The notes under the pieces were generated by a model that saw only the letters and a list, made by a program, of their open reading frames with translations, was not told where the DNA came from and did not search any database. Source: Tolypocladium sp. Sup5 PDA-1 (Eukaryota; Ascomycota; Sordariomycetes; Hypocreales; Ophiocordycipitaceae). Taken from it: 64,000 bases of DNA. The position numbers and the translations under genes are program-made. Location: assembly GCA_000750105.3 (NCBI GenBank), contig JPHH03000017.1, positions 310,001-374,000 of the forward strand. Reading direction: 5' to 3'. Shown here one piece after another: positions 45,431-55,697 of this stretch (position 1 is the first letter of the stretch; each line of letters begins with the position of its first letter).

Positions 45431-45592
45431 CTCTATGCGCAGCTTTGTGTCCCCCATGATTACGAAAGGAAGCTCCTGGCGTTGGGATATCATCGCCTTT
45501 AAACAGTCTGTCTCTATGTGCAGCTTTGTGTCCCTCGTGCTTACGAAGGGGGCAAGTGGCGGCCCTGATATCTCTGTTAGGGAAGGAGATGT
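45431..45592 (+). repeat. 81-bp diverged tandem duplication
   Basis: Two copies begin at 45431 and 45512, each with CTCTATG(C/T)GCAGCTTTGTGT and a following TTACGAA(A/G)GG. The spacing of 81 bases keeps the reading frame on both strands. No supported gene covers it. Confidence 0.7.
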
Positions 45593-46685
45593 AGTCGCAA
45601 ACATGATATTCTCTCCTGCAGCGGTACCAAAATCTGTCAAGGAGGTTGCCTTTGTCGAGTTTGATAGCCGCGCCTGCGGGCAGAAGTTCCACGGGAGGAG
45701 TGGCATTATAAATGGATTTGTGGACGGTGACATCAATGGAAGGGACACATGGTCAAGGATACAGGCGGCCGAGGTCATGGACAGGGCCGCATCAGTGATG
45801 GACTATCTGAAGGGAAGCTGTTGGCGAGTTTCAAGTTCTTGGTGGCTAGCTGCCGGATGGGCACGAACAAAGCAGGGGAAGTAGAATGGAGGCTACGGGA
45901 AAGATGGAAGATGGTGAGATGAAGCTGGATACCGAAGCGATAACCAACGCGTGCCGTATTTGAATAGGCAGCGGAAAGAGGAAACAAAAGGCTGCGGGCA
46001 CGACTTGTTCACGCTGTTCATATGGCAGCGGACTAAACAATTGTGTCCTACACTTTGCCCTCAGCTTGCATAACAGCGGGTCTCATATCAACCGCTTTCA
46101 TATCACCCTTTTGAATAAATCACTCGGGTTGAATCCTTTTTACATGACCTTCTTTACTTCCATGGTATACTTCGTAAACCTCATGTCAGAAATACGTATG
46201 GAGAAATGCCGGCGCTGCACCTTGGCAGTGAGCTACTTCATATTGGTGTCGTCTTGGGCTATCCATGCGCGGTTGGCGCAAACCAGGCAGACCACAACGT
46301 CAGAAATGCCACGCCAGTGATGACATTTCTCTCATCAGGGATTACAGTAGGCTAGACTAGCTCTATTCCACTAGTGTGTTCTCGTTGGCGACTGGTAGTG
46401 CCAATTTAACACTTTGCTCCTGCGATTCGATACGTCGTACCAAGACTCATGATAACAGGGACGCTTAGAATGCAACCCAATCTCAAGATGAAAGCTGACC
46501 GCTCTCGTATAAGCTAGAGGCATGGCCACGGGCGCCACAGTTCTCGCAAACCTGAAACATCTGTCTATTCAAATTCTGTTGGTGGCAACTAAAGTCTCCA
46601 CGGACAACTGCTCGAGCTAGAAGTCGTCTTCCACAAGCCCTTGCCCACGCCCATCGTGCCAAAGCTCGAATAGAGAAGAACAGGG

Positions 46686-49012
46686 CTATGACTGCTGGTT
46701 ACTTTTGAGCTCGGCTCTAAGCATCTGAATGAACGCATCAGGGCTAGGGTCTCGTCCCAGAAACGCCTTCAGCATGCCAAGGTACGATGTGACACTGGCT
46801 CCGGGTCGCAAAATTATCTGCCTGTACCGGCTGAATTCCTCTCGCAACTCTGGGCTAACAATATCTCCGACTGTATGAGCTGCTTTGGTATTACCAGATG
46901 GCAGGTGCGGCCGGAATTTCGTCTCGAAAATGTCGTAACTGAACGCTTGAGCCCTGCAATACGAGTCAGTTTTGAAGTCCTAGGGGGTGAGCTCCATTGG
47001 CCGGCTGGAAGACAAAATAACTGCCCGCGGATCAGCTTACAATAAATAGGTGTAGTAAACCGAGTCATATCCTGTCGGGAAACGAAAGCGGCTGTATCCA
47101 TGTGTCGCTTCCAATCCGAGGCCAAGGTCTTCGGGGCCACTCATGAGACAAAGCTCCTTCCGGAGTTTGTTAAACTCCAACTTCAGGTTCATATTGCAAA
47201 CCGAGCCGTGATCCGCAGGGCTGTGGATCTTCAGGTCGTATGAACTAAGCAACAGGGTTGACAAGTCGCTGAGCCCAATGGTCGCAAATCGGCTGGCGAT
47301 GAGCTGGTCAATGAGTTCGTCTGGGAGCTTCTCTTCACCACCTTGCTCTTCGCTTGTGTCGTAACGCCCGGATACCACGCGCAAGATCTCACGGTTCCAG
47401 AATACGTGCTCCAGCATGACACTTGGGATCTCAACGAAATCTCGCGGCACGGCCGGCCCGTGGAAACGAGCATGTCGGGTTTCCGAGGTGAGGTTGTGCA
47501 ACGAGTGGCCGAGCTCGTGGAAGCAGGAGACTACTTCGTTGTATTTCAGCAAGCTTGGTCGAGTAGCAGTGGGCGGTGAGTAGTTGGCGACGAATGCCGA
47601 GGCCGGATAGTGTCGTGAGCCATCTTCTTGGGTGAATCCCTGATGACAAAGAACTGATGTTAGTCCCTACCAGGTGAAAAGACGTCATAAACATGGATAA
47701 AGAGGATAGGAGTGCCTACCGGCTGGAGCTTGTAATTGCCTTTGTGAGCATATTTATAATCCCGTGGAAATACATCCAGATACAAGTATCCAAGGAAACC
47801 GCCTCCATTTGCCTCATCATTCCAGACAGCGTAGGCCAGGACATCGGGGTGCCAAGTGGTAATTTCTGGGGATTCAGACGGATACTTGGCGAATTTGACC
47901 CCAAAGAGGGCCTCGAGAAGCAAAAGCATCCTTTCCAGAGCTCTTTCGAAAGGAAAATACTCAGCGACCAGATCTTCGTCGAACTGGAAGGTGTCGAGCT
48001 TTGCCAGGCGCTGATAAAACGCCCTGTCCCACAAGAAGAAATGGTCCGGCGATGGTTCAAAGTCCAAGCCCTGTTCTTTAACATGCTTCTCCTTGAGAGC
48101 CTTCAGAGGCTGTAGCTCTTGGGTGCCCAATTCCGTGAGAATAACGCGAATGATGCCCAGGAACTCAACCGCCTCGTCAGTTTTCAAGATTCGCTCGCTT
48201 TCCCTTAGGTCAGCGTGATGCTTGTAGCCGAGAATGCGTGCGACTTCGTCTCTCAGGATCAGTAGCTCCTTCAGGACAGGTCCGTTTGTGTCCTTCATCA
48301 TATTGTCCCAGCTCATCCACACCTTCTGGCGCACGTCGGCCCTGGTTGCGTTCTGCAGTACTGGGGTCAGGTTGGGCATTTTGCGGTCAATCCATCTCCG
48401 ATCCCCGTCTGCCTTCCACCGCTCCAGATGAGCAGCAGGAACACCCTGTAGCTCATCCACTGTCAGCCACAATCCGCCGACGTTCGAGTTGAGATTCTTG
48501 GTGTATTCAGCCTTGAGCAGTTGGATCTTCTGTAGGCCCTCTTGGGCTCGACTCTTTGCGTCTTCGTCTGCCAGACCGTTGCCAGCCTTAAGGAACTGCT
48601 CTCGCAGCTTCTCTAGAAACAGATGCGACTCGGAATCAACAATCTCCTCCTTCCGCCAAACGGCATCGACGACCCTAAACACATCCCCCCGAGACCAGCG
48701 GTCGACCTGGTCCCGCGTCAAGATTCTCTCAGCCTCGTGGGAGGCATCACGGAGCTCCTTCGATGGAGACACAGAGTTGAGAAACTTGAGGAACTGGTGG
48801 CGAGCAGCCCATTTATTCTCATCGTAGATGATGGGGAAAATGGCACTGGTGAAGGTTGCGTCTTCCGGAGTTATCTTGGCCACTTTATCCCAGACTTGCG
48901 CAGAGGTGGCTACTAGATCATCGGCTTCCTTGATAAAGGAGGAGGTATCCAGTATGTTGAAGTTGAGCGGGGCTTGCGGGGGCTTCGCGGGAGCCATGAC
49001 GGGCTTGTGCAT
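46686..49012 (-). CDS. M3-family metallopeptidase (thimet oligopeptidase / saccharolysin-like)
   Basis: Exons 47720-49012, 47041-47639 and 46686-46953 give 719 residues. The active site is CFHELGHSLHNL, with zinc ligands His472 and His476, catalytic Glu473, and the third ligand in VEIPSVMLEHVF downstream. The N-terminal half is helical, as in the neurolysin fold, and the C-terminal PTGYDSVYYTYLLAQAFSYD holds the substrate-binding Tyr region. It cleaves short oligopeptides, probably in the cytosol, since no mitochondrial presequence is evident. Splicing after KLQP joins directly to GFTQEDGSR, restoring the family sequence. The start at 49012 (MHKPVMAPAK) is chosen over 49060; 48997 is also possible. 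Confidence 0.92.
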
Positions 49013-49262
49013 TGGGACAAAAACACAGTGAACTGAAGGCGGGGTTTGGTGTAAGATCAAAATGGAATTGAAGCAGGAACAAAGAGGGGAAATAGGAATC
49101 GGTGAGCATTACGTGTTTCGCAGAGGGATTTGGGGGCCGTCCAACATAGCCCTTTAGTTTCCGTGCCGAACTTCCGGCTCCCCAATCACCCAATATCACT
49201 CAAGGGGTTCTGTTCATTTGATATGTGTCAATACATTCTTCAACCGTCGAGGCTCCTTCCAT

Positions 49263-50350
49263 TTACAGATTGTGAGGCTGGAGCTGCTCTTTGGTAGCCT
49301 CCGTAATCCGATTGTCCCCTTTGGTTTTCCGATCCGCAGCCAGAGACTGTGCAAACTTGGACTTCTCGCGCAACCAAGCTCCCTTCCAGTAGATAAGGTA
49401 CACGGGTACTATGACGACGATTGCAAGACAGCCCAAGACCGTACTGGCGTACTCCAAGTGTCTGCCGTTGGGATCGATGTTGGTGTAGAGTGGAGTTGGG
49501 TATAGAGCTGCAACGCCGGCCGAAGTCTCTGGTAAACCCATTTCCACCAGTCGCACTGGCCGAAAACGGGCCGTATGCTACCAGCATGTAACTAATGGTC
49601 GACATGTAGATCCCGTAGTTGGCGATTGTGATGAGGCAGAAGAAAATCATGGAGCCAATCCAGTGAACTTCTGGCGGACCGGAAGATGTCCACGCAAATC
49701 CGAATAGGCTGGTTGTTTCCAATGGCGCGAGGTAGAGCAACCACTTGTGTCGATGCTAACGCGGCAACGCATCTGACCCTTTGACTTTGATGATCCTGCT
49801 ATCCCTTATGATCCAGGGACAGTAGCCCAGGTATGAGATGATGTAGCTGATATTGATTGGGATAAAAGCCCATGCCAGTTGCAACGTCCCAAGCCCCCGT
49901 TGCTTGAGCACGGGATTGAACCCCTCCTGGAACGTGAAGATCAGGGCGTCAGAGAACCCTGACAAGAGTGAAAAGGACAGCCCATTCTTGATCTTCAGGT
50001 TGGCAAATGTCGGCGATCATGCCGAGAGTGACGATACCGCCAGCAGAGCTAACACCACCCTGTGGGGATTCAATCAGCTCATGGCCTCCGAGAGACACCA
50101 CGACGTGGAGTCCGACCATCAACGTCACATCTAGAAATGCCCACATCGTCAATCTCCATCGTATCAGTCAGCGTTGCGGTACGCAGCAATGAATCGTGCG
50201 TAATGCGCAGAATGTCTTCAACCCGCTCCGGGCCGGGAGCGGGAAGAAACATCACCAGGGCCCGGCCTGCCTGAAAGGGTAATCCGCCAGCAATAGACCA
50301 CGAGCACAATGGACCAGGCGTTTGGTTGCACAAGGAGCCTTTGCTCAAAG
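49263..50350 (-). pseudogene. Decayed MFS drug/polyamine:H+ antiporter (DHA1-type) pseudogene
   Basis: Recognisable MFS pieces occur in order on the minus strand but in different frames: SAGGIVTLGMIADICQPEDQ (about 50050-49985), GFSDALIFTFQEGFNPVLKQ and IPINISYIISYLGY (49965-49760), then HRHKWLLYLAPLE, PPEVHWIGSMIFF and SYMLVAYGPFSASATGGNGF (49755-49570), then AGVAALYPTPLYTNI and a last helix EYASTVLGCLAIVVIVPVYL (49530-49263). An in-frame TAG at about 49756 interrupts DALPR/HRHKW, and at least two frameshifts are needed. Roughly the stretch for helices 5 and 6 and the central loop is missing. The gene once encoded a multidrug-type plasma-membrane exporter; it cannot be functional now. No AT shift is seen, so RIP is not the obvious cause. 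Confidence 0.85.
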
Positions 50351-50694
50351 GAATTCAAATCAGATAAGCTTAATGTTTGGCTCTCCCCACGGAGAACATT
50401 TCAGGGGTAAATTAGTGTCCTTTTCGGTGTCTGGTTGCTCTGGTATCACAGCACGACGTGGGTCAAGGAGACGATGCTGCTTTGTCGACTTTTGTACCAA
50501 AACCATCGCAGCCTTGAATGTTCATACGTATTGATGAATTCTCACCGGATTATTTCGGTGCAATTTGTTGGTATATGCCCATTCCACATTGTCTGCGAAC
50601 CCTAACCCTCCCTGCCCTGGTCCGGAGAGTCACGAAACACGATGCACCCCCTCCCCTCACACCCAACGCCCAAAACACCACACACAAGCTCACC
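50351..50694. other. Intergenic spacer upstream of GT1 gene
   Basis: About 340 bases between the MFS pseudogene and the glycosyltransferase start. A C-rich stretch directly before the ATG at 50695 is consistent with a 5' untranslated region. The same frame is open upstream to 50518, but that part lacks similarity to the family. Confidence 0.45.
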
Positions 50695-52026
50695 ATGTCA
50701 TCAGAAGCCGCCTCTCCAGGCACGCAACACCCAGCCATGAAGTTCCTCCTCCACTCGCACTTCCCCGCCGGCCATGCCTACCCCATGCAGGCCATCGCCC
50801 AGGCCCTCGTCGCCCGCGGCCACGACGTCGTGTGGCTCGCCAGCGCCGACAGCGAGGCCCGCGTCCGCGCAACCGGAGCCGCCTTTGTCGCGACGCGGGC
50901 GGTTGCCAGCGTCGACGCTCCGCTCATGCGCGAAAACGCCACCGGCCTGTTCGACACGCGGTATGCCCAGCTAGGCATGCGCATGGATGCCCAGGTCGCC
51001 GACTACCGCGCTGTGCTGGAGGGCTTTCGTCCTGAAGTGCTTCTCGTCGATGTTATGCCGCATGGTGCGCGTGCGCTGCATGAGCTTGGGGAGATACCCG
51101 TGTATGCGACTCTCGGAGTGATTCCGCTGTACGGTTCGACGGCGAATGCTCCTCTCCCCGGCTCCGGGGAGTGTCCGCCTACCTCGTGGTTTGGCGTGCT
51201 GGTGAACGCAATACGCCATGCCCTGAATCGATGGGCCGTGTTTCCCCTGCTCCTGCGGCCCGTTATTAATCGACAAAGAGCGTTGCTTGACCTGAGGGGA
51301 CTTTCTTACGGCGAGTCTCCCGAATACTTTGCGTACAGCCCGCATTTACATATACAGGCGTCGTCCCGGACTCTCGAGTTCTCTCAGGATCCCAGGTCTC
51401 AACAACACAGGCAACACACGGCTTACGTTGGACCTCTAGTTACACGCCCCATGGCCATAGCGAATGACTTGCCTGCATGGTGGCCCGAAATCGTCTCCCA
51501 TGAGCGAGTCATTGGCATTACACAGGGGACTTTGGCCATGGATCCTACATCGTTGATCATCCCATCCATCAAGGCTCTTCGTGACGAGCCAGGAACTCTA
51601 CTCGTCGTCGTCTCCCCGCACATGAAGGAAATAGAGTCTCAAATCGCAAGTCCCAGCAATGTACGCCTCGCTGAATGGTTACCATATCACCTCCTACTCC
51701 CACGGCTCCGTCTCCTCATCACAAACGGCGGCTACGGCAGCATCACGCAGGCGCTCTCGCATAAGGTACCACTTCTCTGCGCTGGGCAATCCGAAGACAA
51801 AACAGACACCGCGGCGAGAGTAGTCTGGGCTGGAGTTGGCATCGACCTCAAAACAGATAACCCGTCTCCAGATCAGGTCAGGGTGGCGGCACGACAGATT
51901 CTCAACGACAGGGGCTACCAGACTAGAGTTCAGAGCCTTGGTGACGAACTCAACAGTCTCGGAGGGGCGGAGCGGGCATGTGACTACCTACAAGAGTTGG
52001 GCAGAACTGCGGCAACTTGTTGCTGA
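50695..52026 (+). CDS. GT1-family UDP-glycosyltransferase (MGT-like)
   Basis: Single exon, 443 residues from MSSEAASPGT. The N-terminal acceptor domain begins MKFLLHSHFPAGHAYPMQAI with the catalytic-type His in SHFPAGHAYP, then ALVARGHDVVWLA. The C-terminal sugar-nucleotide domain has VIGITQGTLA, VRLAEWLPYHLLLPR and the signature ITNGGYGSITQALSHKVPLL. The usual acidic/Gln end of the plant PSPG box is here GQSEDKTDTA. The enzyme should glycosylate small lipophilic molecules with UDP-glucose or a related donor. It is next to dead MFS exporters and 3.7 kb from a P450, so a detoxification or secondary-metabolite role is plausible. High GC at its 5' end contrasts with the flanks. Confidence 0.88.
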   Translation: MSSEAASPGTQHPAMKFLLHSHFPAGHAYPMQAIAQALVARGHDVVWLASADSEARVRATGAAFVATRAVASVDAPLMRENATGLFDTRYAQLGMRMDAQVADYRAVLEGFRPEVLLVDVMPHGARALHELGEIPVYATLGVIPLYGSTANAPLPGSGECPPTSWFGVLVNAIRHALNRWAVFPLLLRPVINRQRALLDLRGLSYGESPEYFAYSPHLHIQASSRTLEFSQDPRSQQHRQHTAYVGPLVTRPMAIANDLPAWWPEIVSHERVIGITQGTLAMDPTSLIIPSIKALRDEPGTLLVVVSPHMKEIESQIASPSNVRLAEWLPYHLLLPRLRLLITNGGYGSITQALSHKVPLLCAGQSEDKTDTAARVVWAGVGIDLKTDNPSPDQVRVAARQILNDRGYQTRVQSLGDELNSLGGAERACDYLQELGRTAATCC

Positions 52027-52194
52027 TGTCGCGTTTCATGTCTTTAGCTCTTGGACATCAAGTTACGACATTTCACGATTGTGGTTATAGACTGACCTTT
52101 ACATCTCACGTCTCTTTTCTAACCATTGACTACATAATTAATACATGCAATTACAATACATGGAAAGCGAGGTAACTTTTCCCGGCATCTGTCA

Positions 52195-52443
52195 CTATTT
52201 TCCAGCCCAGAATCGCAAGAAAGCCTCCGTCTTGTTCTTAATCGGCCGCCGCTTCTCATCCATGTCCTCCTCCCTCAACGGCAAGCCGTCATTTCCCACA
52301 TTCGTAACCGCATTCTGCTGCTTGCCGAGGTAAAAGTTCGTCTGGAAGCACGCCGCAATGAGGGGAATAAACGCCAGCCCCGGCGCCGGCGCAATGCAGT
52401 AGTACAGCGTCTGGCGGTACCACGCCTCAGTCAGCTTTTCCAC
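52195..52443 (-). pseudogene. C-terminal remnant of an MFS transporter (siderophore/Tri12-like)
   Basis: An isolated frame encodes AWYRQTLYYCIAPAPGLAFI and then FQTNFYLGKQQNAVTN and a hydrophilic tail ending LRFWAGK. The last membrane helix followed by NFYLGKQQNAV is the typical C-terminus of fungal MFS siderophore or Tri12-like exporters. Nothing upstream on the minus strand (52444-52956) continues the transporter, so only the last 70-80 codons remain. The piece is independent of the pseudogene at 49.3-50.3 kb, whose own C-terminus is preserved. Confidence 0.75.
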
Positions 52444-52956
52444 TGCCGTTGACGGCTAACCAAACGTTTTTCCATATGGCGGGTCTCGTCGGCCATCGTC
52501 GGTTCCTTTCGTATAGAAGCATCGGGTTGGGGTCCGCGAATATGGCTCGGGGACTAGCACATGCGAGGCCAGTGGCGGGTTCCTTCGTCTGAAGACCCTA
52601 GGGACTGGTCCATCTCGCACCCAACTTTCCCAAGTAGCCTAATACTAGCAGGGATTACTCTTGAAGGACGCCGGTGGCATCCTGCATGCGCGGGTTGCCG
52701 CCGTTAGAGAGCCTAACAGGGGCCTTGCCTCGACACCACCAGGATCTAAACAGAACAACAACTCGGACGGCATCGGGAGCCAGAAGCGGGTCGCCAGCCT
52801 TGAAACACGGACGGCACATCCCAGAACCGGCGGCGAAGCTCCTCGAGGCTCTTGGGCTATACCAACGTGCCTCCGCTCGCCGCAGAAACTCGAATTTTGT
52901 GTCGCACGAAACATATGGGATCCTTGGCTGTTTGTGATTTATTGGCTGGGCTAACA
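52444..52956. other. Intergenic region, no supported gene
   Basis: About 510 bases between the MFS remnant and the 3' end of ATM1. Short frames on both strands, for example near 52674-52937 (plus), lack recognisable domains. It may contain further decayed sequence. Confidence 0.4.
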
Positions 52957-55151
52957 CTATTTTCCAGATCCCGGCGATTTCTGGTCCTTGACGGCCTCCC
53001 CTTCTGTCCTCTCCACCTTTTCAGTCCCGTCGTCGTTGAACAGTGTTTCTTGCGCTACACGGAAATTAGCACTGTATGACGCAGGCGACTCGAGTTCAAC
53101 TTACCACTCCAGAGCTCGGAGTACACTCCCGCGCGGTCAACCAGTTCACGATGGGTACCCATCTCCGCCACTTTGCCATCCTTCAAGACAATAATCAAAT
53201 CAGAGTCGAAAATGGTGCGCAGTCGGTGGGCCACGAATACACTGGTGCGGCCTTTCTCGCGCAGAATGCCGTTGATGTTCATCATCAAGGCTTGTTCCGT
53301 GTGTGTGTCCAGGGCACTCGTCGCCTCATCAAAGAACAGCAGCGGCGGGTCCTTGAGTAGCAACCGGCTCATGGCCAAGCGCTGCTTCTCGCCACCAGAT
53401 ATCATCATTCCCCGTTCTCCGACCTTGGTGGCGTAGCCGTCTGGGAACGTTTCGATAATGTCGTGGATCCGGGCACGTCTCGCGGCGGCCACAACTTGCT
53501 CGTGAGATGCATCGATAGAGCCGTATCGGATGTTGTGCTCCACCGTATCGTTGAAGAGAGGCGTGTCTTGAGGCACAACGCCAATGGCCCTGCGCAAGGA
53601 GTCCAGGTTGACATCCCGGATATCCTGATCATCAATGAGAATGCGGCCGCTTTGCACATCGTAGGATCTGAACAGCAATCGCAGCAGCGTAGACTTTCCA
53701 CAACCACTGGGGCCAACAACAGCAACCTTCTTCCCTGCGGGTATAGTCAACGACAGGTTCTGCAGGATGGGCCGGTCCGGGTGGTATCCAAAGGTGACGT
53801 TGTCAAACTTGATCTCGCCTCCCCTGGACAGGGCAAGGGGTTTGGCGTTGGGCTTCTCCGTGATGTTGACGTTCACCTTCTGCAGGTTGAACAGCGTCTC
53901 CATATCTAGAAGAGACTGTCGCAGCTCACGGTATACCGAGCCCAGGAAGTTGAGCGGCACGGACAGCTGGAAAACCAGCTGGTTCACCATGACGAGGTCG
54001 CCCACCGTGAGTGACCCATTCGCCACGCCATCAGCAGCAAAGTACATCATCGCCGTCAAGGCGCTAGAGAAGATGATGTTCTGGCCGCTGTTGAGAAACG
54101 CCAGAGACGTGGCAACTTTGATCGAGCTCTTCTCATACTCCTTCAACGCCTTGTCGTACCTCGATACCTCAAATTTCTCGTTGTTGAAGTACTTGACGGC
54201 CTCGTAATTGATGAGCGAGTCAACCGCTACCGTAGACGCCTTGTTATCGGCGGCGTTTGCCTGCCTTCGGAACTTGGTCCTCCAGGCCGTCGTCCAGATG
54301 GTGAATGCCGTGTATCCCACCATTGTCAGCGCAGTGACGGCGGCGAACTTGGCGCCGTATTGCCAGGTGAGGATACCGCAGACCATGCTGATCTCAAGAG
54401 CAGTGGGCAGGATGTGAAACACCATGCTCGTCAACAGGAAGCTGATGCCCTTGGTTCCCCTGTCAATCGCGCGTGTTAAGCCACCCGTCTGCTTGGAGAG
54501 GTGGAAGCTCAGGTCGAGGCGAAGCAAGTGGTCAAAGACATTGCGCGCCACCCTTCGGATAGCCTTTTGCGCAACAGACGCAAAGACGGCGTTGCGCAGC
54601 TCCTGGAAGACCGTGGCTCCAACCCTGGCGGCGCCATATGCGAGAATCATGCTCCCCGCAATCGTCGTAGCCGTCCCGCCCACGGCCGCGATGTCGATGT
54701 TCATCGAGTCGACGATGCTCTTGAAGTAGAACGGCACCTGCACGTTCAACAGCTTCGCCCCAATCAACAGCGCCACCGCGAGGCCGACGCGGAGCTTGGT
54801 GCCGAGGTTGTCCTTTGGCCAGAGATAGCGCGACATCTCCTTCATGATGGCCCAGTCCGCCTTGCGCTGCTCCGTGGCCGATTTCTCGACGCCAGCGAGG
54901 GGATCAACGTTCGCGGCCTTTGTATTTGCTGGCTTCGCAATCGTCGGCGCGGCTTTCGGTAATATCGCGCTCGGCTTCAGCGGCTGGCCAGGCTTGCTCG
55001 GTGCTTGTTCACGTCGCGAGGCGGCCGATGTTCGGAGGGGTTGCGCCACGGCGAGTGGCCGCTGCGGGAGCCATGATGGGCGGCTGTGAGCCTTCGCGAA
55101 GCTGCACCTAGGGCACAGCGACGACGGCCGAGATAATAATCGTGGAATCAT
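52957..55151 (-). CDS. ATM1: Mitochondrial ABC half-transporter Atm1
   Basis: Exons 53105-55151 and 52957-53054 give 714 residues. The N-terminus MIPRLLSRPSSLCPRCSF is rich in Arg, Ser and Ala, a mitochondrial presequence. Six membrane helices follow, with QTGGLTRAIDRGTKGISFLL and RTKFRRQANAADNKASTVAV, which are characteristic of the Atm1/ABCB7 group and its glutathione pocket. The nucleotide domain has Walker A GPSGCGKST, the signature ISGGEKQR (Ile-Ser in place of Leu-Ser), Walker B LLFFDEATSALD and the switch VAHRLRT. Atm1 homodimers in the inner membrane export a glutathione-linked sulfur/iron-sulfur precursor needed for cytosolic Fe-S proteins. The start at 55151 is chosen over an upstream in-frame ATG at 55364 because the presequence begins there. 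Confidence 0.96.
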
Positions 55152-55697
55152 TGTCGCGATGCAGCTCGGGGGAGCATTGTGTGGCCTCGGGGGTCGTGGC
55201 TTGTCGCAAAGATGGATGGAACGCGGGGGCGGGACCGCGTCGAGAAGGACAAGGACGGCTGGCCGTTGCGATGGTTGCCGTGCAATGAGGAGGTTTTTGA
55301 ATCGTTTACGGACGAGACAGTCGTCGCCGAGGGGGTCGTCGTCAGCTCCAGGTGCGCTCGGCAAGGTCCTGAGGCTGATGCCAGCCAGTCAGCTCTTATG
55401 GCTCTCAAGGTGCGTGGTCGCGTGCGTTCGTTGTTGGGCTTGGATGGGTGAGCAAAGATACCCAGCCAATGGCGTCAGATTTTAATTGCACCTCGCCCGT
55501 GCCCGCACCTCGGGCATCAGAGTCAGCTCAGCCCCAGGTGGAAAAGGGCACATGCAATTGTATACTCGTAGATTTTAGATTTTTATTTTGGTCGTCATCA
55601 TGATGCGTGTCCGTTGCCATCACACGGCTGCTCCTACATCACGGAGTTCATGCAGTACAGAAACCCAATTAACTACTTGTACAGACAGGTATTCGCC
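55152..55697. other. Intergenic region upstream of ATM1
   Basis: About 545 bases between the ATM1 start and the 3' end of the P450 gene. It contains the ATM1 promoter. The stretch 55152-55364 is open in frame with ATM1 but is low-complexity and Pro/Arg-rich, so probably untranslated. Confidence 0.5.

Larger units (their letters stand above)
42799..46685. other. Long gene-poor region, right part
   Basis: About 3.9 kb. Open segments at 42915-43290, 43354-43429 and from 43491 can be joined with plausible splice sites into a Gln/Arg-rich frame, but no product is recognisable. GGGCGGTAAA repeats (44312-44490) and an 81-base duplication (45431-45592) are listed separately. A minus-strand frame at 45275-45778 overlaps the duplication without domain support. 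The base composition is not the extreme AT of RIP-mutated DNA. Confidence 0.45.

Noticed and set aside
46066..46320. 84-codon plus-strand frame with hydrophobic stretches
   Set aside because: No start context, domain or neighbours to support it.
47640..47670. 31-base intron with GTAGGG donor in the M3 peptidase
   Set aside because: Too short for a fungal intron; the upstream GTAGGC donor at 47719 gives an 80-base intron and restores the family sequence KLQP-GFTQEDGSR.
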